A stretch of DNA of 64,000 nt from Bradyrhizobium sp. 186 (GCF_023101685.1 NZ_CP082164.1:4712001-4776000); one strand, 5' to 3'; counted from the stretch's first letter, positions 38,694 through 47,232 are shown. Numbers and translations: made by a program. Notes: generated from the sequence alone by a model not told the origin.

Positions 38694-38960
38694 CGATGCT
38701 CTTCCTCTCGGGCGAACCCGATAAGATGCGACTAACCCGGTCTTCACATTCCACGCCCAGGAACCGACATGGTTCCTATGCGTTTGCATGTAAATCTAAA
38801 CGGCATCTTTGGGGTCTGCTATTGCGCTGTGTTCAAAGCCGATATTCGAAAATCGCGTAATCACTGCCATGCGCGCGGAGCCTGCTTCCATTCGCGGCCC
38901 AATCCGCTAAAAGGTGACCCGCCGCCGCGCCCCGATGCCGGCTGCACCTCTCGGAATTCA

Positions 38961-39995
38961 ATGGAGATGATGGGAATGTCGAGCCGAGCGCTCAGCCTCG
39001 CGACGGTATTGCTTCTGATCGGCTTCGGCGCGACCGACTCCGTTCTTGCGCAGGCGACGAACCTCGAGGCCGGCAAGGCCCCATCCCAGCTCTTCGCGCA
39101 GACCTGTAGCGCCTGCCACAAGAGCCCAAGGGGTCTGTTGAAGACAGTAGCGCCAGGTTCGTTGTCCGGCTTCCTGCGTCAGCACTACACGACCAGCTCC
39201 GACATGGCCGGCGTGCTGGCCTCCTACCTCGTCTCCAACGGTGCCACCGACACCCGCTATCAGGCCAAGGACGGCAAAGACAAAAAGGACGGCGCCAAGG
39301 AGAAAGAAGCTAATACTAATCCCGCGCAGTTGCCTGAACATCCCGGCCGTCGCCCGCGCTCGCAAGAGGCCGCCAAGCCGGAGGGCGAGGGCGCTGCGCC
39401 CGCGCCTGAGGGGCGCCAGAAGCGCGCGGCGCGGCCGAGCGAGGAGGGCGTCAAGGAAGGCGCAAAGCCCGAAGGCCAGGTCAGCAACGAACAATCGCCC
39501 GAGGGCCGCAAGGCCAAGCGCCTGAGCAAGCGCGGCAAGCCGGAGACCGAGGATGCCGCTACGCCGTCAGCCGGCGACAAGAAGGGCGAGCCCAAGGTTG
39601 AACCCAAGGCTGAACCGAAGAGCAACAGCGCGAAGGTCGATTCCGAACGCGACGAGTCCAAGCCCGACAGCGGCAAGGTATCCGACGAGACATTCGACAA
39701 GCCCGCCGAAGCCAAGCCGGAAAGTGCCAAGATCGAGCCGAGCGGCAATGAGGCTCCGGCGCTAAGGCCCGATCAGGTGCCGGCCGTGACGCCGGCCCCC
39801 GCCGTGAAGCCGGCTGAGCCGGCTGCGCCGAAACCGACTGAAGCCGCGGCTCCCAAGCCGGCTGAGCCCGCCACGAGCGGCAACTCCGAACCGGCGGCCA
39901 AGCCGCAGGAGCCGGCGCCGCCTGCGACCGCTGCAGCTCCGTCCCCGGCGCCGGCCGAGTCCTCCGGCCCGCCGGCGCCGCCGATCTCGCGCTAA
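38961..39995 (+). CDS. Exported CxxCH protein with long Lys/Pro/Ala-rich tail
   Basis: The protein has about 344 residues from ATG 38961 (an ATG at 38976 with GGAG nine bases upstream is an alternative). It has signal peptide SRALSLATVLLLIGFGATDSVLA, then a globular part of about 90 residues with one c-type heme motif CSACH, reading LFAQTCSACHKSPRGLLK. About 220 residues of low complexity follow, rich in Lys, Glu, Pro and Ala, with KPAEPAAPKPTEAAAPKPAEP repeats. A Met ligand is not obvious. Possible roles are a small periplasmic electron carrier or a heme-binding anchor with a cell-wall-spanning tail. Confidence 0.72.
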   Translation: MEMMGMSSRALSLATVLLLIGFGATDSVLAQATNLEAGKAPSQLFAQTCSACHKSPRGLLKTVAPGSLSGFLRQHYTTSSDMAGVLASYLVSNGATDTRYQAKDGKDKKDGAKEKEANTNPAQLPEHPGRRPRSQEAAKPEGEGAAPAPEGRQKRAARPSEEGVKEGAKPEGQVSNEQSPEGRKAKRLSKRGKPETEDAATPSAGDKKGEPKVEPKAEPKSNSAKVDSERDESKPDSGKVSDETFDKPAEAKPESAKIEPSGNEAPALRPDQVPAVTPAPAVKPAEPAAPKPTEAAAPKPAEPATSGNSEPAAKPQEPAPPATAAAPSPAPAESSGPPAPPISR

Positions 39996-40055
39996 GCCTT
40001 CTGATCGACCACGGAGGTCGCGTCATCGCCGCCTCCGCATCGTCTTGACCGCTAT

Positions 40056-40083
40056 TAGAGTATTACTCTAGAGTTATACTCTA
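40056..40083. promoter_or_regulatory. Tandem overlapping palindromic operator of the TetR gene
   Basis: Two 15-base palindromes overlap by two bases: TAGAGTATTACTCTA (40056-40070, perfect) and TAGAGTTATACTCTA (40069-40083, one mismatched pair). They lie directly on the ribosome-binding site and contain a TATACT -10-like sequence. This is a typical autorepression site for the TetR gene and its partner. Confidence 0.75.
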
Positions 40084-40093
40084 GGAGATGCCG

Positions 40094-40687
40094 ATGCCAT
40101 CCGGTGTGCGTGACGATCTGTTGGCGGCGGGGCTTGCGGTGTTCGACCGGGTCGGGTTCGAAGGCGCGACGGTGGCCGCGATCCGCACCAAAGCGCGGAC
40201 CTCCAACGGGAGCTTCTTCCATGTCTTCGGATCGAAGAAGGAGCTCGCGGGCGAGCTGTTCCTGGAGGTGCTACGGCACTATCACGCCGCGATGCTGGCC
40301 GCGCTCGATCCTCCGCCCGATGCCGGGCAGGGCATCGACCGCCTGATCCGTTCCCATCTCGATTGGGTCGTGTTGAGCCGGCGCGAGGCGCGGTATCTCT
40401 TCGAAATCTCGCGCGGCGAATGGAGTGAGGACGTCCGCGACGCCCAGCGCGCGCAGAACGCGCGCCTTGCCGAGGGCATCGAACGCTGGCGTGCGCCGCT
40501 GGTTGCGCGCGGCGAGCTTTTGCCGATGACGCCGGTGATGTTCGTCAGCCAGCTCATCGGCCCGGCGCAGGTATTTTGCCGTGCCTTCCTCTCGGGACGC
40601 GCCCGCGCCGATCCGCGCAGCGAGGCCGATACGCTGATCGCCTGCGCCGTCCGCGCGCTGCTGCCGCCCAAACGCATCAACACATAA
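40094..40687 (+). CDS. TetR/AcrR family transcriptional regulator
   Basis: This 197-residue repressor has an N-terminal helix-turn-helix (RDDLLAAGLAVFDRVGFEGATVAAIRTKARTSNGSFFHVFGSKKELAGELFLEVL) with the family GSKKEL motif. A helical ligand-binding domain follows. ATG 40094 is preferred to the in-frame ATG 40088 because the GGAG at 40084-40087 touches the latter. The thioesterase gene follows after 11 bases, so both are probably controlled by the tandem operator upstream. The effector may be an acyl-CoA or aromatic-CoA compound. Confidence 0.88.
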   Translation: MPSGVRDDLLAAGLAVFDRVGFEGATVAAIRTKARTSNGSFFHVFGSKKELAGELFLEVLRHYHAAMLAALDPPPDAGQGIDRLIRSHLDWVVLSRREARYLFEISRGEWSEDVRDAQRAQNARLAEGIERWRAPLVARGELLPMTPVMFVSQLIGPAQVFCRAFLSGRARADPRSEADTLIACAVRALLPPKRINT

Positions 40688-40698
40688 GGAGTTGCGTT

Positions 40699-41163
40699 AT
40701 GAACGAAGCCGACCCCGAATTCGCAGCCGTAGCCGAGCGCATCCACGCCAATGTCGGCCGCCAGGGCTTTATGAACCTGGTCGGCGCCGAGCTGTCGGAG
40801 CTGTCGCGCGACACCTGCACGATTGCGGTGGAACGCCGGCCGGAGCTGTTGCAGCAGCACGGCTTCTTCCATGGCGGCGTCACCGCCTTCCTGGTCGACA
40901 ATGCAACGACGATCGCGGCCGCGACCTCGCGCGGGCAGCCGGCGCTGACGGCAGAATACAAGCTCAATTTGTTGTCGCCGGCGGTCGGCGAGAAGCTGAT
41001 CTGCCGGGCAAGGGTAATCAAGCCGGGCCGTCAGGTCTCCGTGGTGGCGGCCGACGTGTTCTGCGTCCGTGACGGTGTCGAGAAGCATACGGCAACCGCG
41101 CTCGCCTCGATCGCGATGCTGGGCGAGGACGTCGCCGCCAAAACAAAAAGCCCGGCCGCTTGA
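40699..41163 (+). CDS. PaaI-type hotdog-fold thioesterase
   Basis: This 154-residue protein has a hotdog fold. HGFFHGGVTAFLVDNATTIAAAT contains the family HGGxxxxLxD motif of PaaI/YbgC-like acyl-CoA thioesterases, and ALTAEYKLNLLSPAVGEKLICRARVIKPGRQ follows. An AAGGAG ribosome-binding site lies seven bases before the ATG. It is co-transcribed with the TetR gene. It would hydrolyse an acyl- or phenylacetyl-CoA type thioester; the substrate is not known. The stop codon lies in the loop of the rplI terminator hairpin. Confidence 0.85.
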   Translation: MNEADPEFAAVAERIHANVGRQGFMNLVGAELSELSRDTCTIAVERRPELLQQHGFFHGGVTAFLVDNATTIAAATSRGQPALTAEYKLNLLSPAVGEKLICRARVIKPGRQVSVVAADVFCVRDGVEKHTATALASIAMLGEDVAAKTKSPAA

Positions 41164-41175
41164 GGCGGCCGGGCT
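41142..41175 (-). terminator. Rho-independent terminator of the rpsF-rplI operon
   Basis: An 11-base perfect stem (AGCCCGGCCGC at 41149-41159 with GCGGCCGGGCT at 41165-41175) and a five-base loop are followed, on the minus strand, by TTTTTGTTTT. It also sits at the 3' end of the convergent thioesterase gene, but lacks a good U-tract in that direction. Confidence 0.88.
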
Positions 41176-41199
41176 TCGCTTCGAGCGTGGACGCGAGGC

Positions 41200-41799
41200 T
41201 TACTTCTCGGTCTCTTCTGCAGCCGGCGCCGATTCGCCCTGCTGCGCTTCCGGATCGAAGAACTCGCCGGCGGCCGCGATCGCTTCGGCGGCCGCATCGC
41301 GGTCCTCGTTGCGGGTCGAGATGTCCTCGCCGCGGTTGATGCGCTCGGCCTCGTCCTGGCTGCGCGCGACCGTCACGGTGACCTCGACCTCGACTTCGGG
41401 ATGAATGGCGACGGTGATGGTGTGCCTGCCGATGGTCTTGATCGGCGCGTCGAGCTGCACCTGCGGGCGCTCAAGCGCAACGCCGTCGGCTTCGAAGGCC
41501 GTGACGACGTCGCGCACCGTGACCGAGCCGAACAGCTGGCCGGATTCCGAAGCCTGACGGATCACGATGATGTTCTTGCCCTGGATCTTCTCGGCGATCT
41601 TGGACGCCTCGCCCTTGGTCTCGAGGTTGCGGGTCTCGAGCTCGGCCTTCATGCCGTCGTACTTGGCGCGGTTGTCGGCGGTGGCGCGCAGCGCCTTGCC
41701 GCGCTTGAGCAGGAAATTGCGGCCATAACCGTCGCGAACCTTCACGACTTCGCCCATCTGGCCGAGCTTGTTGACGCGTTCCAGCAAAATGACTTCCAT
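41200..41799 (-). CDS. rplI: 50S ribosomal protein L9
   Basis: This 199-residue L9 begins [40 protein letters not shown], the invariant N-terminal RNA-binding domain, followed by the long connecting helix ([23 protein letters not shown]) and the C-terminal domain ([24 protein letters not shown]). It is longer than the E. coli protein (149) by an acidic, Ala-rich tail of about 45 residues, a frequent alphaproteobacterial feature. It is the last gene of the operon and is followed by a strong terminator. Confidence 0.96.
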   Translation of the reverse strand: MEVILLERVNKLGQMGEVVKVRDGYGRNFLLKRGKALRATADNRAKYDGMKAELETRNLETKGEASKIAEKIQGKNIIVIRQASESGQLFGSVTVRDVVTAFEADGVALERPQVQLDAPIKTIGRHTITVAIHPEVEVEVTVTVARSQDEAERINRGEDISTRNEDRDAAAEAIAAAGEFFDPEAQQGESAPAAEETEK

Positions 41800-41847
41800 A
41801 TTCGTTCTCCTTTGAAGTGCTCTGAGTTTCAGTTTTCGGGGTTGCAG

Positions 41848-42876
41848 TTAAGAGGTTGGCAGCGGCGGCGGCTGCTGCCGGCTGCGCAGAAAGCGTTCGC
41901 GGAAGCCGAACACGGCATCCGCGAGGCCCAGGATCACCATCGCGATTACCGGCCAGCCGAACACGACGACGACGGCGTAGGTCGAACCGAGCCAGAAAGT
42001 GCGGCTCTTCAGCGCGAGCGTCAACGTATGCAACACGGCAAAGCCGGTCAGCGCATAGGCCATCATCAACGCTGCCGCGGTGATCTGCGCGACGATCGCA
42101 AGCAGCCCGCCGGTGAAGCAAAAGGCGAGCGCGACGCAGAGCGCAACGAGGGTCATCGGCGGCAGTTCGGCCGTCATCAGATCCGGCCAGGGGCGGCGCA
42201 GCCGGCCCGACGTCGCCGTCACCTTGGCGCTGAGCCAGAGATTGAGGGTGAGCGTCATCATCGCGACGATGGTGGCGGCAGCCGGCGCGATGCGCACCAG
42301 CGCGTCGACGAACGGGCCGGCCTCGCCTGCGGCCTGCGGATCGGTGGCGCGGAGGATGCGCATCAAGCCGCGCCGCAGCGTGTCGATGATGCTGTCGGCG
42401 TCGGTGCCAAGCGTGAGCAGCGCCGCGATCGTCGTCAGCGTCGCGAAGCCCGCGATCCACAGCAGGATGCGTCCGACCGGATACCACTCGATCCCGGGCT
42501 CGACCGGCGGCTCGGTGGCGGCGGCAGGCGTGATACTCGCGGCCGGCCGGCTGAGCAGGGCGAGATGGCCGAGCCACCAGGCCGGTAGCGCGACGGTGAC
42601 GGCGAAGGCGATGCAGTAGGGCACGCCGAACAGGGCGCCGAGGCCGATCGCAGCGCCGATGCCGCCGATGCTGGCGCAGAGCGGGCCCCAGCCAATCGAG
42701 GCGACCATCAGCGGCAGCGGTGCGAGATAGAACAGGACGAGCGAGATCAGCGCGCCCGATACGATCGAGGCGAACATTAGGGCCGACGCAGCGCCGGCGA
42801 TCAGGGCTATCAGTCCAAAGGCCATCATCAGCTGTCCCGCTCCCTTCGAGCGGTTAGAGGCACTCGCCCCAACCAT
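41848..42876 (-). CDS. DUF2232 family membrane protein
   Basis: This 342-residue polytopic membrane protein has about eight hydrophobic segments. Its position between rpsR and rplI is characteristic of the DUF2232 (YybS-like) family in alphaproteobacteria. Landmarks are an N-terminal helix pair (MAFGLIALIAGAASALMFASIVSG), an aromatic/Pro loop (FYLAPLPLMVASIGWG), and a C-terminal ALTGFAVLHTLTLALKSRTFWLGSTYAVVV. Its function is unknown. An internal ATG 48 bases downstream (MMAFGL) is a possible alternative start. Confidence 0.83.
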   Translation of the reverse strand: MVGASASNRSKGAGQLMMAFGLIALIAGAASALMFASIVSGALISLVLFYLAPLPLMVASIGWGPLCASIGGIGAAIGLGALFGVPYCIAFAVTVALPAWWLGHLALLSRPAASITPAAATEPPVEPGIEWYPVGRILLWIAGFATLTTIAALLTLGTDADSIIDTLRRGLMRILRATDPQAAGEAGPFVDALVRIAPAAATIVAMMTLTLNLWLSAKVTATSGRLRRPWPDLMTAELPPMTLVALCVALAFCFTGGLLAIVAQITAAALMMAYALTGFAVLHTLTLALKSRTFWLGSTYAVVVVFGWPVIAMVILGLADAVFGFRERFLRSRQQPPPLPTS

Positions 42877-42957
42877 CGGCGCCCGGACGACCCGGAAGCC
42901 TTATGAATTCAGAAAGCGACGATCGGCGGCGCATCGCCGCCGATCGTATTGGTCGTC

Positions 42958-43197
42958 TTAGCGAATGACGTAGGGCAGCAGGCCCAGGAACCGCGCGCGC
43001 TTGATGGCGCGGGCGAGCTCACGCTGCTTTTTCGCGGACACCGCGGTGATGCGGCTCGGCACGATCTTGCCGCGCTCGGAGACGTAGCGCATCAACAGCT
43101 TGGAGTCCTTGTAGTCGATCTTCGGAGCATTCGCGCCCGTGAACGGGCAGCTCTTGCGGCGACGGAAAAACGGACGGCGTGCACCAGCTTCAGCCAT
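42958..43197 (-). CDS. rpsR: 30S ribosomal protein S18
   Basis: The protein has 79 residues with the S18 core [60 protein letters not shown]18 binds 16S rRNA as a heterodimer with S6, whose gene ends six bases upstream. The N terminus is a short Arg-rich extension ([11 protein letters not shown]). Confidence 0.97.
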   Translation of the reverse strand: MAEAGARRPFFRRRKSCPFTGANAPKIDYKDSKLLMRYVSERGKIVPSRITAVSAKKQRELARAIKRARFLGLLPYVIR

Positions 43198-43202
43198 TGA
43201 TC

Positions 43203-43709
43203 TTACTCCGCGTCCGTCGTGGTGGTGGTGGTTTCAGCTTCGTCGCGCGGACGACGCGGGCCGCGATCACCGCGGAAGCCGCCGTCGCGATCACCACCGC
43301 GGAAACCGCCCTCGCGGTCGCCACGGAAGCCGCCTTCACGCTCGCCGCGGAAGCCGCCGCCACGATCATCACGCTCGCGATCGCGATCGGCCTTGCGCAT
43401 CATCGCGGACGGGCCTTCCTCCAGCTCTTCGACGCGGACGCTGAGATAGCGGATCACGTCCTCGCTGATGCGCTCCTGGCGCTCGACCTCGGCGATCGCC
43501 GCGGATGGCGCGTCGATGTTGAGCAGCACGAAGTGCGCCTTGCGGTTCTTGTTCATGCGGTAGGTGAGGGAGCGTACGCCCCAATTCTCGGTCTTGGTGA
43601 TCTTGCCGCCGAGACCTTCGACAATGCCGGTCATCTGTGCGGTCAGCTCTTCGACCTGCTGCGTGCTCGCGTCCTGACGCGCGAGAAAAACATGCTCATA
43701 AAGAGGCAT
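43203..43709 (-). CDS. rpsF: 30S ribosomal protein S6 with long RGG-like tail
   Basis: This 168-residue S6 starts [23 protein letters not shown] at ATG 43707-43709, with a GGAAAGGA ribosome-binding site. The S6 fold (about residues 1-95) includes [29 protein letters not shown]-terminal tail of about 60 residues is dominated by repeated [17 protein letters not shown] units, then [20 protein letters not shown]. The tail resembles eukaryotic RGG boxes and is longer and more regular than in most bacterial S6 proteins. The leader can sequester the ribosome-binding site. Confidence 0.95.
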   Translation of the reverse strand: MPLYEHVFLARQDASTQQVEELTAQMTGIVEGLGGKITKTENWGVRSLTYRMNKNRKAHFVLLNIDAPSAAIAEVERQERISEDVIRYLSVRVEELEEGPSAMMRKADRDRERDDRGGGFRGEREGGFRGDREGGFRGGDRDGGFRGDRGPRRPRDEAETTTTTTDAE

Positions 43710-43713
43710 GGGT

Positions 43714-43775
43714 GTCCTTTCCTCATGTTGGCGCATCGCCCGGCGTCAAGCCCTTAAGAGACCTTCGGAAAGGAC
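43714..43775 (-). promoter_or_regulatory. Candidate S6:S18 autoregulatory leader of rpsF
   Basis: In the transcript, GTCCTTTCC (43775-43767) is perfectly complementary to GGAAAGGAC (43722-43714), which contains the rpsF Shine-Dalgarno and ends four bases before the ATG. Between the arms lies a GACG-CCG segment next to a small GGCG-ATG-CGCC hairpin. A CCG next to a hairpin is the hallmark of S6:S18-binding leaders in other bacteria. The fit to that consensus is by eye. Confidence 0.5.
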
Positions 43776-43988
43776 TCTGGGATTAAGCTCAGAAGGCGGA
43801 AACACGGGACGACGGGCCGACTGGCCCTGCCACACCAAAATCACGAGTGACTTGCTGAGGCCGTCCGTTCAGCTCCCGGCCGGGGTCTGCGGATGGCGCG
43901 CTTATACGGATTTTGGCTGACTTGGCAAGGTTGCAGGGCCAAATTTGAGCCCGAATGGTCGGAATGCGGGCCCATCAGAGCCGAAGCG

Positions 43989-44027
43989 CTTGATTTATTT
44001 GTTTGTATATCATACAAATAAATCAAG
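43989..44027. promoter_or_regulatory. AT-rich 39-base palindromic operator upstream of TetR-desaturase pair
   Basis: The arms CTTGATTTATTTGT (43989-44002) and ACAAATAAATCAAG (44014-44027) are perfect inverses. The centre contains a second palindrome TTGTATATCATACAA. The GGGAGGAG ribosome-binding site begins immediately after. This AT-rich island in a GC-rich region is very probably the operator/promoter of the regulator gene. Confidence 0.75.
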
Positions 44028-44035
44028 GGAGGAGC

Positions 44036-44746
44036 ATGATGGCGAAAAGATCCGTCCATGCGCCATTTGAGGCGACGGCAGGCGACCCCAGGCATGCCGC
44101 GCGTGCCACGCGCTCAGCCGGCCGCAAGACACGTTCGCTGCTGCTAGATGCGGCGAGCCCACTGTTCAAGGAACGGGGGGTGTCCGGCGCCTCGATCGCC
44201 GACATCGCGACCGCCGCCAACGCATTCCCTAGCCAGATTACCTATTACTTCCGCAGCAAGGAGGCGCTGTTCGTTGAATGCGCCTGCCGCGATCTGCTGT
44301 ATCTGGCGCGCGCGACCGAGCAGGCGGCGTTGAAGGCGCGCTCGCCGCAGGAGTATACCCACGCTCTTGCCGAGACGGTGACGGCGAGCGATTCGGTCGC
44401 CTTCTTCGCCGAGGCGCTGACGCTGACACGGCGGCGCCCGGATCTGGCGCCGTTGGTCGAGCGCACCATCGAACGCCTGCACGCCGAAGGCGCGCGGGCC
44501 TATGCGAGCCAGGTCGCGCGGCATGGCTGGCGCTCCTTGCGCGCCCCCGACGAGAGTTCTCGTAGGTTCTGGGCCGTCGCCATCGGCGTCATCCTCGAAG
44601 GCTGCGCCATGGGCCGTTCGCCGGACGAACTATGCGCAGAGATGCTGCGCGTGCTCGGCGAGCAGGCCAAATTCACCAGCGACGCCGCGCGCCTGCGCCT
44701 CGTCGACGACCGCGACGCTTCAACCATTGCGGATGGGGAGAGTTAG
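44036..44746 (+). CDS. TetR family regulator of a fatty acid desaturase
   Basis: This 236-residue regulator starts at ATG 44036 after GGGAGGAG. The helix-turn-helix reads RSLLLDAASPLFKERGVSGASIADIATAANAFPSQITYYFRSKEALF, with the family YYFRSKEALF motif. A basic N-terminal tail of about 30 residues precedes it. A C-terminal helical domain follows. The desaturase gene begins three bases after its stop, so the pair is one operon. It resembles regulators of membrane-lipid unsaturation in which an acyl-CoA is the effector; that is inference. Confidence 0.88.
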   Translation: MMAKRSVHAPFEATAGDPRHAARATRSAGRKTRSLLLDAASPLFKERGVSGASIADIATAANAFPSQITYYFRSKEALFVECACRDLLYLARATEQAALKARSPQEYTHALAETVTASDSVAFFAEALTLTRRRPDLAPLVERTIERLHAEGARAYASQVARHGWRSLRAPDESSRRFWAVAIGVILEGCAMGRSPDELCAEMLRVLGEQAKFTSDAARLRLVDDRDASTIADGES

Positions 44747-44749
44747 GCC

Positions 44750-45775
44750 ATGACGGCACTTCGCATGCGTGCCCGCGATTTCCTGACCGACGATCAACTC
44801 GTCGACGTGCGTCAGCGCGTGACCTGGAAGGGCGTGGCGCTGATCGCGCACGCCTGGGCGCTGATCATCGGTGCAATTGCGCTGGTCGCGTGGTGGCCCA
44901 ATCCGCTCACCTACATTTTTGCCGTTGCCGTCATCGGCTCGCGGCAGCTCGGGCTTGTGATCCTCATGCATGACGGCGCACATGGATGCCTGTCGGCCGA
45001 CGAGAAGACCAACCTGACGCTGAGCCAGTGGTTCTGCGCCTATCCGATCTTCGCGGAGACACGCGCCTATCGCCGCTATCATTTGCAGCATCACGCGCGT
45101 ACGCAGCAGGAGGACGATCCCGACCTCGTGCTGTCGGCGCCGTTTCCGATTACCAGGCTGAGCTACCGCCGCAAGTTCATGCGCGACATCACCGGGCAGA
45201 CCGGCTACCAGCAGCGTAAGGCGCAACTGCTCAACGCGCTCGGGCCGAAGGACTGGCCGTGGCGGCAGCGTGCCGCGCATTTCTGGGAGAAGCTGGGTCC
45301 GCAATGCATCGTCAATGCCGTGATGTTCGGGGCATTGGCGGCGGCCGGCGTCTGGTGGGCCTATCCGCTGCTATGGCTGGTGCCGCTTCTGACCTGGATG
45401 ATGGTTATCACCCGTGTCCGCAACATCGCCGAGCACGCCGTCGTCCCCGATAGCCACGATCCCCTGCGCAACACCCGCACCACCCACGCCAATTTTCTCG
45501 AGCGCCTGTTCATCGCGCCTTACTACGTGAACTATCACCTCGAGCATCACCTGCTGTTCTACGTGCCCTGCTACAATCTGCCGAACGTTCATCGCCTGCT
45601 CAGCGAGAGCCGGCACGCCGGCCGCATGGAGGTGCAGCGGAGCTACGCCGCGGTGCTGCGGCTTGCCACCGCAAAGCCGGACCGCGACGACCGGCCGGGC
45701 CAATTGGCGAGCAGTGCGCGCCGCGCGCGGGAGGGTGCCGAGGTCGGTGCGGATCAGAAGGCGGGCGGTTTCTAG
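44750..45775 (+). CDS. Membrane fatty acid desaturase
   Basis: This 341-residue diiron desaturase has two pairs of membrane helices and the His boxes HDGAHG (about residue 75), HLQHHARTQ (about 110) and HLEHHLLFYVPCYNLP (about 263), as in the fatty-acid desaturase/omega-3-type family. It introduces double bonds in membrane acyl chains or modifies carotenoid-like substrates; lipid desaturation is the simpler reading given its TetR partner. The C-terminal tail is charged. Its end overlaps the convergent GGDEF gene by four bases. Confidence 0.9.
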   Translation: MTALRMRARDFLTDDQLVDVRQRVTWKGVALIAHAWALIIGAIALVAWWPNPLTYIFAVAVIGSRQLGLVILMHDGAHGCLSADEKTNLTLSQWFCAYPIFAETRAYRRYHLQHHARTQQEDDPDLVLSAPFPITRLSYRRKFMRDITGQTGYQQRKAQLLNALGPKDWPWRQRAAHFWEKLGPQCIVNAVMFGALAAAGVWWAYPLLWLVPLLTWMMVITRVRNIAEHAVVPDSHDPLRNTRTTHANFLERLFIAPYYVNYHLEHHLLFYVPCYNLPNVHRLLSESRHAGRMEVQRSYAAVLRLATAKPDRDDRPGQLASSARRAREGAEVGADQKAGGF

Positions 45776-47040
45776 CAGGCGAGCGCCGCAGCTTTCGGCG
45801 CAGCGAGGAAAGGTATCGCTTCGGGGACGAGGGTGACCGGCTCGGCCATGCCGCTGTGGATCACGAAAGCGCCTTTGCCGCGGCGCTTGGCTTCGTACAT
45901 CGCGCGATCGGCGGCGCTCAGCAGCTCATCGCCGGTCATCCCGTCACGCGGCGCCGAGGCGAGGCCGACGCTGGCGCCGACCCGGACCGCAGGCGCAAAG
46001 TCGAATGGCTCCGCAACACGCGTGATGATCCGCCGGGCGACCGCGGCAGCTTCGTCGTCCGTGATGTCGGGCAGCAGAATGACGAACTCGTCGCCACCGA
46101 TGCGGCACACGACATCGGCGTCGCGCACGCTGGCACACAGGCGCTTCGCCACGGCAACGAGAACGGCGTCGCCCGCTGCATGTCCAAATCTGTCATTGAC
46201 GCCCTTGAAGCCGTCGAGATCGACGCAGAACACCGTGAGCTTCGAGGTGGCCGACGCCGCATCCGGCCATGAGCCGTCGAGCATCTCCGCAAAAAGTTTC
46301 TGGTTGAGGGCGCGATTGGGAAGGCCGGTGAGCAGGTCGTGATGCGCCATCAGGCGGTTGTTGCGCTCGGAATGATGGAGGTCGAGCAGGATCTTATGGT
46401 TCTCGAGCAGCAGGAAAATCATCCCGGCGGTGTAGACCGGCGTTTGCAACCCGATAATGAACAGGAACGGGACCGGCGACAGGATCGTCGCCACCGCGAA
46501 GGGAAGCGTCAGAATACAAATCAGAAGGATGCCGTAGCGTGGCGTTCCGGCGTTCCTCGAGGCGATGCCGCCGACCAGATTCGCAAGCCCGATGCCGGCC
46601 ATCAGGACCAGCGACATGACGCCCGATGCGACGCATTGATAGCAGCCGGCGGAAATCAGGATGACCGATGCCAGGCCCGCCCAGATCGGCGAAACGTTCA
46701 CAGGCGCCCGCCGGTTTGCTTTCGCCCGTGCGAGGGCCTTCATCATCAGAAAAATGCGTGTGCTGCCGAGAGCCAGCTCTGCCAGCACCCAGGCATAGGC
46801 CCATGTGGCGCCGGTCAGTGCGGCGGCCAGCGATGCGATCAACAGCGATGCTAGCACGGCTACCACCAACGTCCTCGTCTTGTTGGTCCGCTGCTGGAGC
46901 AATTCGTTTTGGATGTCGTCGGGCTGTGGACGCGGGCCGGCGAGCAGCCAGTCGACGCAACCCTGCAGATGAAGCCACGGCCGCGCCGGTTGCCCGGCAG
47001 AAGCGGAAGCGCTCAATGTCTGTGGGACCATGGTTGCCAT
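45772..47040 (-). CDS. Diguanylate cyclase (membrane GGDEF protein)
   Basis: The protein has 422 residues. The N-terminal half has about six membrane helices (from TLVVAVLASLLIASLAAALTG to GLQTPVYTAGMIFLLLEN), a likely membrane sensor. The C-terminal GGDEF domain begins at HDLLTGLPNRALNQKLF and carries the intact active motif RIGGDEFVIL. No RxxD inhibitory site is obvious just before it (DADVVCRIGGDEF). The enzyme should make cyclic di-GMP. The signal is unknown. Confidence 0.9.
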   Translation of the reverse strand: MATMVPQTLSASASAGQPARPWLHLQGCVDWLLAGPRPQPDDIQNELLQQRTNKTRTLVVAVLASLLIASLAAALTGATWAYAWVLAELALGSTRIFLMMKALARAKANRRAPVNVSPIWAGLASVILISAGCYQCVASGVMSLVLMAGIGLANLVGGIASRNAGTPRYGILLICILTLPFAVATILSPVPFLFIIGLQTPVYTAGMIFLLLENHKILLDLHHSERNNRLMAHHDLLTGLPNRALNQKLFAEMLDGSWPDAASATSKLTVFCVDLDGFKGVNDRFGHAAGDAVLVAVAKRLCASVRDADVVCRIGGDEFVILLPDITDDEAAAVARRIITRVAEPFDFAPAVRVGASVGLASAPRDGMTGDELLSAADRAMYEAKRRGKGAFVIHSGMAEPVTLVPEAIPFLAAPKAAALAC

Positions 47041-47203
47041 GGCGGCAACCTAGGTCAGCGGCATTTAAGGCGGTTTAAGTGCTGCGGCGAAGTTCCCGAT
47101 AGCGTAAACGCTTTGCCAGCGGGCTGCCCGCGCCAAGCCCGGTTGGTGCACGGCAGCGGGTGGCTTTGGGGGCGCGAAGCCCGGTCGAAAGCGCCATCGC
47201 GGC

Positions 47204-47232
47204 TTGACAGCGCGCCCCCGGTCGTTGTCTAC
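47204..47232 (+). promoter_or_regulatory. Candidate sigma-70 promoter of fabD
   Basis: TTGACA at 47204-47209, then 17 bases, then GTCTAC at 47227-47232 (or TGTCTA with 16). A perfect -35 and an alphaproteobacterial-type -10 lie about 100 bases before the fabD start. The assignment is by eye. Confidence 0.5.

Noticed and set aside
43210..43420. A possible CRISPR-like or tandem DNA repeat near 43260-43370
   Set aside because: The periodicity is the codon-level copy of the GGFRGDRE repeats in the S6 tail; there are no unique spacers.
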